Source: Campanula takesimana (lineage: Eukaryota; Streptophyta; Magnoliopsida; Asterales; Campanulaceae). From it: 64,000 nt of DNA. This document shows positions 55,623-64,000 of this stretch, in pieces. The position numbers were made by a program, and so were the translations under genes. The stretch spans positions 1 through 64,000 of the forward strand of contig JAOWBW010001910.1 in assembly GCA_026119855.1 (NCBI GenBank). Direction: 5' to 3'. The notes beneath the pieces are model-generated. The model ran no database searches and was not told the DNA's origin. It was given only the letters and a program-made list of their open reading frames with translations. Numbering within the stretch: position 1 is the stretch's first letter; every line of letters begins with the position of its first letter.

Positions 55623-56995
55623 TGAAAAATGCTAGAGGGGGGGGGGGGGTGAATAGCGTTTAAAATTCTTTTCAAACCCATTTGCAAAACAATGGCAAAT
55701 GCGCACAACTCAAATATTGGCTAAGTATAGCGAGCAACAGAGTGTGAAATTCACAGCAGAAACTTAAAGAAATCACTTATGCGCAGGTCAATGCGCAGAA
55801 GTGTAAATACACACGCACTAATTTTAGCTTAAAGAGAGGCGCAAAATGGTACTAAGGCAGAAAGCACACAAACACAATGCCAACAGTGCAAGTCAATCTA
55901 CAAAGATCAAACAAAACAATTTATCAGAAAAGCTTAAATGTAGAATGAAAAGCACAATAAATAGACAAGCTATTTGGAGAGGTTCGTCGGGAAAGATCTA
56001 CGTCCTCTACCAAGATGGTTAGTCTTGGATTTCTAAAGGAATCTTATTATGAGATAGTGTTACGAGTTACAGTGATTGAGAACAAACTAACTCAAAGATC
56101 TATAATCTATGAAAGAACAAATCCTAGACAATAACCGGTGTATCTCTAGAAGTATGATCGACGAGATCAGAACTTCAGAGGTGTGTGTGTGTCAGAAATC
56201 TGGGCTCTTTAAATCTATTAGATGGAGAGCACAAGATTCTGGTGTTACAAGGCTTTAGGATCTGGGCTTGGTAAGGTATGAAGGTATGAAGGCTGTTCTT
56301 CAGAATTCTGGAAATGAGCAAGCAATCTTCAAATCTTCAAAGTTTCTTTCAGAAAGCAAAACACAAGCAGCTTCGAAAATGAGGATGAGCGGGCTATTTA
56401 TAGTGGAGCTTCAAAAACTAGCCATTGGAGCTCTGAGCAAGGACGATGAGCTGGCACAATGTGATTGGTGCGCAGGTGTCCTTTATAGCCGTTGGAGACA
56501 GAGCAAGTGGACAAGATTCAAACTTCTTCTAGAAGGATGACAGCTGTCTTCATTTTGAATTTCAAACATGAAGCGCGTCTCCATCTACGTGTATGTTGAG
56601 TGTGCTTGATTTGTCATATATACACATCAGCACTTTGGTTCGTTCCAAAAAGGGTACCTTGACTTGACGCTTTCCAAGCTTCTAGAATATGAGATCATGA
56701 AATGATAGAATTGACTAAGGCATATCTGCGCGCGCATGGAGGCCATGCGCATTGAGTGCGCAGATGGGTGATGCGCCTGAAGGCCATGTGCATCACACTT
56801 AGTCATTTGCAAGTGAGACCTTAAATTCAAAGTAAAAGCCCTAACCACTAAGCCTAGTCTATAAGAAGGACTTAGCTGAAAATTGAAGTTATAAAACTTC
56901 TTACATAAGGTCCGAAAGTCCTTAAAATAAAATTAGGTGATGGTATCAATCAATTCTGACATAAGTAGGAGGGTTAAGTAATAAGCATACCCAAC
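55623..56995 (-). repeat. Complete 3' LTR of the pol-less element (1.37 kb)
   Basis: Plus-strand start TGAAAAATGCTAGAGGGGGG, end AAGCATACCCAACA. The minus strand therefore opens TGTTGGGTATGCTT right after a purine tract. The part 56131-56995 is shared with 60370-61235. Confidence 0.8.
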
Positions 56996-57498
56996 AATCT
57001 CCCCCTAAATGATTGATGCCATTACCTAATATAACAAAGGCAATACATAGTACTTGATAATAACATGTCCATAAGAATGTAAATGGTAAATCAAGTCTCA
57101 AGTCAATGCACACACTAGCCAGTGTTTAGATTTCTAGTCTATCCAAAAGATAAAATTTACAATATGGGAAAGACAGAAATATCATTCAGCGCATACAAAA
57201 TATTATGAGATTAGGTTTAAGTATGCGTTTAAACTGAATGTTTAAACATAATGCACTGAAATATGAGCAGTTATAAGTATGCGCATGATGAAGTTAAAAT
57301 AATGCATTCATTGTTCCACAAATGAATGGTTTGAATTGAACAAAGTTTTGTGAAAACGCAATGATACATTCTTCTCATTAAAACTTGAAAGATATGAGTT
57401 ACAGATACAAGTTTTACAATGGAAGACAAATCAAAAGCAAAAAATCAAATGCGCATCAAAAACTTACAATATGCGCAGCAAAAGAAAAGATTACAATT
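56996..57498. other. Internal spacer of the pol-less element
   Basis: Non-coding DNA between the 3' LTR and the gene end, starting (plus) with ATCTCCCCCTAAATGATTG, the polypurine tract on minus. Confidence 0.6.
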
Positions 57499-60259
57499 TT
57501 AATCTATATTAATCTTGGACAGTGCTTCCCTAAGATCGTTCTGTAGGCTGGTAAGTTTGTTCATCAACTCAATTTTTAGAGCTTGAAACTTTGCATTGTA
57601 TTTCACAGCCTGATTGACGTAAGTCTTCATGCCCGAGCGCATCAGGTCGCTGTCTTTCTGAAGGTCTTCAGAGACTCGGTTAAAAGTATTCTCAAGCGAA
57701 CCAAATTGATTTGCAAGAGATTGCTGAGCAGACGCAATCAAGTCCTGAATTTCCTTCTGCGCATCCACAAGACTTTTTGTCAACTCCACTTGAACCATAT
57801 TCTGGCTTGCTTGCATATCTAGCATAGCCTGATTCATTGCTCCGTTAAAGGTATCACCAAACTGAACTAAGTAGTGGGTCATGTGAGATTTTAGCGCATC
57901 AATGGAGGCGGAGGAAGAGTTGGATTCTCCTGGCACAAAATTTTCAAGCGCATTCAGAAGCTTGGCAGATTCAACTTGAATAATTTCACTCATAGTCTCT
58001 CCCAAAGTGCACAGTGCATCAGTAAAACCATGCATAAAGGGAATCTTGGAGAGCGCAGTGGTAATAACACTAAAGTCATGCTCTATGTCTTAGCGCAGGA
58101 GATCAAAATTTGGAGGAGCAGGCGCAGAACTGGTTGCAGGCGCTTCAGAAGGGGTTGCCTTTGTTGCAGAACTACTCTCCCCCTTAATGGCACAATCTAT
58201 TGCCTGTAGCAAACTGGCCTGCGCATCGAGCCTAGCTGACTGCGCATCCAGTTGCTCTTGAATCTTAGCTTGCACAGTGACCACTTGAAAATGCTGGGTT
58301 TGCGCAGCAAATTGATTAGCCTGAATAGTTTGAAGCGTGGCTATGATTTGGCGCATGTCAGATGAAGAGCTTGAAGGATCTGAGGGAGCAGTAGCTGGAG
58401 GTACTATTTGAATAACTGGAGGAGAAGTGTGAGAAGCCCTAGTTGGTTGCGCGGGGATAGCAGCAGCAGCAGCAGCATGAGCAGGAGTAGAAGTTGTAGC
58501 AGCTTGCGCAGGAACAGGAGAATGATGGACATCATAATCTTCTGAGCTTGAGTCTTCACCATCTTCAACTATTGGCGTATCCTCATTGCTGTAGGGTTAG
58601 GCGCATCAAAAGCAAAGCCTTCACCATCAATGTAGAGAGGTGGGGCTTGCTGCACAACACTTCTCTGCGCAACTGCAGCTAACCTTGCGTTCCTTGCAAT
58701 TTTACGCGCATTCAAGTCAGTGTACGGAGGGTCAGATTCAGTATCTGATAAGTCTTTCATGGGGTCGCTTTGAGGCGCGCTTCTTTGTTGCAAATTGCTT
58801 CACCATGCGCTTTGACTTGGCCTTCTTGGCAGATAGTGGGATCTCATCCTCACTAGAAGTATCCTTGCGCTTCTCCTTGGGTGTCTCCCCCTGAGATGGT
58901 GCAGCAATAGAGGGGCCAGCAGCAGTGGATTTGGAAGGGCTGATAAGTGGATCATTGAATGCACCTTCAAATACATCTTCCTCTTACGCAGGAGTAGGAG
59001 TAGAGGCGCGCGTTGACTTAGGCGCAGGAGGAGGGGGCGCAGGAACATCATCATCAACCTGGATGTCTTCATCAGACTCATCCAGTAGAGTCCTTGTTTC
59101 CTTTACTTTCTGCTTCTTCTTCTTTTCTTTCTTTTCTTTCTCAGGCGCAGCAGCTTTTAATTTCTTACTTAGACTTCTTTGGTGGCTCAGGGTCAGCTAC
59201 AGCCTTGCGCTTAGCAGCAGGCGCAGTAGGCTCTTTGATTTTAATTCCAAGCGCAGCAGTAGATTTTCTGGCCTTCTTCTTCTTGCGTGGCGCATCAGAA
59301 GCAATCCCTTTGCCCTTTTCTTTGTCTCCGACCTTGTTCAGAACAGGTTCATAAACTGACTCATCTTCAGAGTCTGAGCTAGATGAGGATGCTTCCTTGA
59401 TCTCACTATTAGAAACTGGAGGGGAGCTTTAGTCATCAGGATGAATATCCTCAAATACCTCAATAGGATCCGCAGCCCAGTACATGCAGTAGTCAAAATT
59501 ATTTAATTTATGGCGAAAATTGTGGAGGAATACGCGTGTGTAAGTGTGCGTAGAAGTAACATCAACCTTCAATGATGGGTCTTCATCCACCAATTTGCGT
59601 ATAGAGGGGAAACGCATGAAAACCGCAGTGAGAATTCTGCAATGAGTCTTGTACTTGGGTGGCTTCTTGGTGTCAGCTGCTTTCTTCTTGTAGACGGGCA
59701 CCCACCGTACTAATTCATCAAAAATTATCTCCGCCCAACTCAAAGCCTTCTTCTTGTAAATAGCAGCACAGTACATCCATTGCTTGCTGATGAATGTTGA
59801 CTTTTTTCCATTCTTGCAATTAATGGTGTCACCGATGAGCGTGCAGAGATGGTACATAAGTTCGCCAAATTCTTTCTTATCGTGGTTGTTGTATTGACCA
59901 ACCAGAGTAGGAATCTTTATCAGTTTCTGCGCAACTTTGTCTTATGTATCCTGAGAGAGATTCTTCTTGGTGCACGCAGGAAAGCCCATCATTTGACGGA
60001 TATGCGCATAATTGATCTTGACAGGCACGCCGCGGATTGAACTTTTCAGGCACTGGACAGGAATGTCGTCGTATACGCGATCTACTTCTTCTGCGTTGCT
60101 AAAGAATTCGTCGATGTATGAGGGAAAGATGAAGTTCTGGCCCTTGGTGAAAAGTGGCAGAATACCAGAGCTATCCATGAGCTCCATTATATAGCATCTT
60201 AGAGCATCCATTTTCAGGTCTTCCACATCAAGTTCCCAACCGGGAATGAAGTAATTCAA
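57499..60259 (-). pseudogene. Decayed plant-transposon-like gene with C-terminal coiled coil
   Basis: The N-terminal part (60259-59429) reads FIPGWELDVEDLKMDALRCY, EFFSNAEEVD, SSIRGVPVKINYAHIRQMMG, then STFISKQWMYCAAIYKKKALSWAEIIFDELV. The pattern resembles the domain Pfam names putative plant transposon protein (Transposase_32); I am not certain. Then follow an acidic Ser/Glu stretch, a Lys-rich nuclear-signal-like stretch (59300-59100), a Pro/Ala-rich part, a Gln-rich stretch and a 178-residue coiled-coil-like end (58035-57499). TAA stops lie at about 59942, 59429, 59160, 58986 and 58091, with frameshifts. The start may be an exon after an AG at 60264. Confidence 0.55.
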
Positions 60260-60369
60260 ATTCTACGCAAAACAAAAGTGATGAATTAGATCTAGACATG
60301 CGCATGGAGAAAAGCGCATGCGCATGAGCGATATGCGCTGCGCATGAACTAGACTCTATACTTAGAATA
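60260..60369. other. Junction between the gene and the truncated 5' LTR
   Basis: Holds a dense cluster of GCGCATG words (60299-60350). The PBS and the last 0.5 kb of the 5' LTR are missing, so a deletion ended here. Confidence 0.5.
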
Positions 60370-61235
60370 ACCGGTGTATCTCTAGAAGTATGATCGATGA
60401 GATCGGAACTTCAAGAGGTGTGTGTGTGTGTCAGAAATCTAGGCTCTTTAAATCTATGAAATGGAGAGCACAAGATTCTGGTGTTACAAGGCTTTAGGAT
60501 CTGGGCTTGGTAAGGTATGAAGGTATGAAGGTTGTTCTTGAGAATTTTGGAAATGAGAAAGCAATCTTCAAATCTTAAAAGTTTCTTTCAGAAAGCAAAA
60601 CACAAGCAGCTTGGAAAATGAGGATGAGCGGGCTATTTATAGTGGAGCTTCAAAAACTAGCCGTTGGAGCTCTGAGCAAGGACGATGAGCTGGCACAATG
60701 TGATTGGTGCGCAAGTGTCCTTTATTGTCGTTGGAGACAGAGCAAGTGGACAAGATTCAAACTTCTTCTAGAAGGATGACAACTGTCTTCATTTTGAATT
60801 TCAAACATGAGGCGCGTCTCCATCTATGTGTATGCTGATTGTGCTTGATTTGTTGTATATACACATCAGCACTTTGGTTCGTTCCAAAAGGCGTACCTTG
60901 ACTTGATGCTTTCCAAGCTTCTAGAATATGAGATCATGAAATGATAGAATTGACTAAGGCATATCTGCGCGCGCATGGAGGCCATGCGCATTGAGTACGC
61001 AGATGGGTGCTACGCATGAAGGCCATGCGCATCACACTTAGTCATTTGGAAGTGAGACCTCAAATTCAATGTAAAAGCCCTGACCACTAAGCCTAGTCTA
61101 TAAGAAGGACTTAGCTAAAAATTGAAGTTATAAAACTTCTTACATAGGGTCCTAAAGTCTTTAAAATAAACTTAGGTGATGGTATCAATCAATTCTGACA
61201 TAAGTAGGAGGGTTAAGTAATAAGCATACCCAACA
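60370..61235 (-). repeat. Truncated 5' LTR of the pol-less element (0.87 kb)
   Basis: Shares AATAACCGGTGTATCTCTAG at its left with 56131, and AAGCATACCCAACA at its right with 56995. The 500 bases that begin the plus-strand view of the other LTR are absent. Confidence 0.8.
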
Positions 61236-61679
61236 ATCCCAGTTGCTCCGATATCCCCACATCAATCTGTTAACCTTAATAACATTCAAAACCCTAAGCT
61301 ACCCGCTTCTTTGGCTTCCAAAGTGGCGGCACAACCTAACCCTAATACTCAACCTCCGCCTTCCAACCCTAACCCTAATATTCAACCTACTGCTCCTACT
61401 ACCAACCCTAATCCTAATCTAGGATCCACTTCTGTTATAGCACCGCAATCCAAATCATTTGCGGCTCTTTTTTCAGAAATTCCTCAATCACTTGCTTTCC
61501 CTGTTGCCCCGTTATCGACACACAAAGGAACTCCAGCCATCAAACTTTCGAAGAAAGCTATTGAACAATTTTCTAAGCCATTTAGATGGACGCTTGTTCG
61601 AAAATTCTCCCATGGCCGACCTTCAATGGAAGACACGAGGATTGCTTTTGCTAAATTTAATCTTAAGGGTGTGTATAAG
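61236..61679 (+). pseudogene. LINE ORF1 N-terminal part (DUF4283 start), interrupted on both sides
   Basis: The frame resumes as IPVAPISPHQSVNLNN, a Pro/Asn-rich tract (PNPNTQPPPSNPNPN) and then the DUF4283 start SKPFRWTLVRKFSHGRPSMEDTRIAF. It is cut at 61679 by a copia LTR. Plant LINE ORF1 proteins begin with such a low-complexity region followed by DUF4283. It fits the plus-strand LINE start at 55452-55622. Confidence 0.75.
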
Positions 61680-62182
61680 TGTTGGGTTTTGATGCATCAT
61701 GCGCAGCGGAATAAACAGATAAAAATCAAACACCCAAGAGCCCAGATCCGTGCATGTTGATTAAATTAAATACAAGATGAAAGAAACATACCCTTGAAGA
61801 TCGAATCCATGAACACGGACTTTAAGGTGTTAAAGCAAACACCCTCTATCGGTATCCACACGTCGAACGGATATCGAGAACACCTTCTTGATCTGGATTG
61901 CTAGACCCAAAGGCTTCATGAAGAAACGATTTCTTCATAAGAATTATTTTGCTTCATTGATTATTGAGTTATGATGATTCTAAATCTCAAAACTAATAAT
62001 CCCCTCTATATGTGTGTAATTGTTTCTCAAACAACGTGTTATGATTTCTAAAATCAACCATTAGGTTTCTCAAACCCGACTGCACATATATATAATAGGG
62101 TATAAACCTAATTCCTTTTGGGATCAGAATTCCTTGTCAAACAAGAGATCTGAACAAACTGTTTTCCGTCTGGACAAACCAT

Positions 62183-62223
62183 CCGTACGGATTGGTTGGG
62201 TGGCTCCCAAACCATCAGTACGG
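62183..62223 (-). promoter_or_regulatory. CCGTACGG and CAGTACGG palindromes upstream of the copia LTR TATA box
   Basis: AAACCATCCGTACGG at 62176-62190 and AAACCATCAGTACGG at 62209-62223. On the minus strand they lie 90-130 bases upstream of TATTATATATATG. The same duplicated motif occurs in the solo LTR at 24141-24188. Confidence 0.4.
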
Positions 62224-62956
62224 ATCCTTCCAGCAGGATCCAGTTTTGCCCCTTTTCTGTGCCTTATTCAATCCGTTCTATTGTGTGTGACCCAATAGGA
62301 TTATACTAAGTTCGCAATGATTCCGAACGAGTCAGAACCCGTAAGTCATAAGCGGACTCTAGCAAGCCATTATGACTACCCAATTAGTATAACTTTGAAA
62401 GCCCAAAGTAAACTTATAGAACATATCACAATCCCTTTATCACACGATATCATATTGGACATAAGTCATGGTCCACGTCAACTTATGTTGTCCAATGCTT
62501 TCTCGATCTCGAGTAGATTGATATGAGCAAATAACATTGAACGCTTCAATTCATTTGGGTATGGCCGTACACTATTATCAATCTCACTCATCGAGTGGCC
62601 AAGAAGATATCTCTCTTGAGAGAGGGACAAATCCCATCTTGACTTATCATTCTTCCCTACAAGAATCCGATTATGCCAATCACAGCCTTTATAACTTCCC
62701 GGTTAGGGGTAGCGTTTGAGTACGTCAAACATAATGTTCATTCTGTGGAAGACCATGATAATCTCAGGTCTAAGGATATCAAATGATATAACTATTATAA
62801 GATTTAATTATGACATTTGACCATGACATAAATCTCATAACGGGTCTATCCAGTACTTATTCTCCAACATGTACCCACAAATTTAATCCGCATCCTATGC
62901 GCTATAATCATCATATAATTATCCATTAAAATCATGCTAGCCCTTCTCATAACGGG

Positions 62957-63004
62957 TATATCATAGCTTCATTGTTATCTCTATAACAATGAAGCTATGA
63001 TATA
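62957..63004. repeat. Perfect 22-bp inverted repeat with 4-base loop
   Basis: Arm 62957-62978 (TATATCATAGCTTCATTGTT..) and its exact complement at 62983-63004, with loop CTCT. It lies 40-90 bases inside the 5' edge of the minus-strand LTR. Confidence 0.92.
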
Positions 63005-63043
63005 ACACATAGGCCTTTCTCAAGGGCCTAGAGCATAATATCC

Positions 63044-64000
63044 AACAATCTCCCACTTGCACTAGGCCCAATCAACGCGTATCCAATACCCATTGAGCTT
63101 AGTTATGATCTCCATCACAATTGCAAACGAGCTTATGTAGGATAATTATCCTTGTTATTATCATGAGGTATTTTGCATATTTTGACATCTCCCATCTTTG
63201 ACGATTTCTCGAGTAAGATAGAAATGTCTGAGTATATGTCTAGATAAGATATTAGTCCCTTGACTTGTGTAATAACGATTATTGACACAATGAAGATACA
63301 TTAAATTAGTGACACTTGAAACGATTTCTAGTTTACTAATTAGAATCTTAATCTTAACATTTTTCTAGTTGCATCTCATGCCACTAGATACTCAACCTTT
63401 TGTAGAATAGTAATGGTCCATTTAGAACTCTTCTAACACCATTATTAGACGTAAACATGTATTTATACTGCAATATTTATCTTTGATTGTTTGTAAGAAT
63501 GCATCTTTGTAACTATTTACAGGATCATCTTATATTCCGTCAAAGATCAAGAATGCATCCTTTAGTTCTTCTAAAGTACTTAAGGATGTTTCTTAACTAG
63601 TGACTTTCACTAGGATCCGATTGGTATTATCTCATCATACTCCAAGTATATGAGACATCCGGTCTTAGTACATTAGCATGGCTTACATGATAGATCTAAT
63701 TGCCATAGCATATGGAATCCTAATCATGTACTCTTGCTCATTAGACTTTCATAAGTAACCTCTCCAAGAGTCTTGCATAGTGAACTTTTCACTATCTTGT
63801 CTTTACTAGTACTTTGACTTTAACCAAACAACGTTTTAGACTTATCTTCATAAATCTAAATTCTAATGATATAGGTGGCTTTTATCCAAGTCTTTCATTT
63901 AGAAACTCTTTCAGAATGAATTATATGTCAACAACATATATAAATGACTAGGAATAATATTACGTTCCCACTAAATTTATTGTAATCACAAGTCTCATCC
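63044..64000 (-). pseudogene. Ty1-copia pol tail (RT end and RNase H start), heavily decayed
   Basis: On the minus strand, in broken frames, IPYAMAIRSIM and then LRPDVSYTWSMMR, YQSDPSESH and NILKYFRRTKDAFL match the end of copia RT and the start of RNase H. Stops occur in all frames. The 3' spacer next to the LTR (63044-63400) has no coding. The rest of the element is beyond the right edge. Confidence 0.7.

Larger units (their letters stand above)
55623..61235 (-). mobile_element. Non-autonomous LTR element without gag-pol, carrying a captured-type gene
   Basis: On the minus strand: partial 5' LTR (61235-60370), a decayed gene (60259-57499), a 3' spacer, a purine-rich tract at 57001-57010 (plus CCCCCTAAAT), and a full 3' LTR (56995-55623). 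No PBS, gag, protease, RT or integrase is present. The LTRs are similar over their shared 0.87 kb, with a few per cent differences by eye. It interrupts a plus-strand LINE ORF1; I see no clear TSD. Confidence 0.8.
61680..63043 (-). repeat. 3' LTR of a Ty1-copia element
   Basis: Plus TGTTGGGTTTTGATG at left and AATATCCAACA at right; minus-strand it opens TGTTGGATATTATGC after the purine tract GCAAGTGGGAGAT. About 1.36 kb. It has a TATA-like box at about 62085-62097 (minus) and CCGTACGG-type palindromes upstream of it, and a perfect hairpin near its 5' end. Confidence 0.8.

Noticed and set aside
56627..56848. Short frames inside LTRs, for example at 56268-56540 and 56627-56848
   Set aside because: They lie in LTR sequence repeated at 60370-61235 and have no conserved content.
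58925..59359. 144-codon plus-strand frame with Ser/Phe-rich text
   Set aside because: It is the reverse reading of the Lys/Glu/Pro-rich stretch of the minus-strand gene; low complexity keeps both strands open.

Overview
This window is nuclear DNA of a flowering plant, most likely a eudicot. The evidence is plant-type spliced genes, plant lineages of LTR retrotransposons (Tat/Ogre-like Ty3-gypsy with two RNase H domains, and Ty1-copia), plant LINEs with a C-terminal RNase H, Helitrons, hAT and Mutator-like MITEs, and many Stowaway-like MITEs with CTCCCTCCGTCC ends. Only one gene looks like a normal host gene: a three-exon glycosyltransferase-like gene on the minus strand (36511-40506, spliced product about 945 aa). 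Almost everything else is nested mobile DNA in various states of decay. All homology calls are from memory of protein families; no search was run.

Layout. (1) 1-11542: a Tat/Ogre-like Ty3-gypsy element on the minus strand, running off the left edge, with gag-protease, RT, two RNase H domains, integrase, PBS and one complete 2.76-kb LTR. It sits inside an older plus-strand Ty3-gypsy element (11543-about 15990, iMet-type PBS). (2) 15976-18361: a minus-strand Ty1-copia remnant (LTR, PBS, gag) spliced into the integrase of that older element. (3) 18362-19744: non-TE-looking DNA that resembles plant mitochondrial spacer. (4) 19745-25798: AT-rich DNA with Stowaway MITEs, two Mutator-like long-TIR MITEs with 9-bp TSDs, and a 2.4-kb solo LTR with a 5-bp TSD. 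(5) 25799-32770: a 7-kb Helitron with canonical termini and a broken Rep/helicase gene that lacks the HUH half. (6) 33840-36272: a tiny SINE with a 19-bp TSD, then a hAT-like element holding a second, non-autonomous Helitron filled with an AT-rich palindromic satellite. (7) 36281-41155: the host glycosyltransferase gene and its promoter, with a Stowaway MITE just upstream of the TATA box. (8) 41156-49401: MITE-rich DNA, including a four-deep nest (Stowaway > foldback element > hAT MITE > Stowaway). (9) 49402-49501: a 100-N assembly gap, followed by a second fragment of the same Tat/Ogre family.

(10) 50222-61679: a minus-strand LINE (ORF1 end, endonuclease, RT, zf-RVT, RNase H, poly-A) meets a plus-strand LINE 5' end head to head, with part of a 5S rRNA gene at the junction. 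The plus-strand LINE ORF1 is split by a 5.6-kb LTR element (55623-61235) that has no gag or pol but carries a decayed plant-transposon-like gene with a long coiled coil. That element is strikingly enriched in the word GCGCA. (11) 61680-64000: the 3' LTR and decayed pol tail of a minus-strand copia element inserted in the same LINE ORF1.

The strongest leads are the 5S/LINE head-to-head junction, the GCGCA word bias of the pol-less LTR element, and duplicated CCGTACGG palindromes just upstream of the TATA boxes of two unrelated LTRs.
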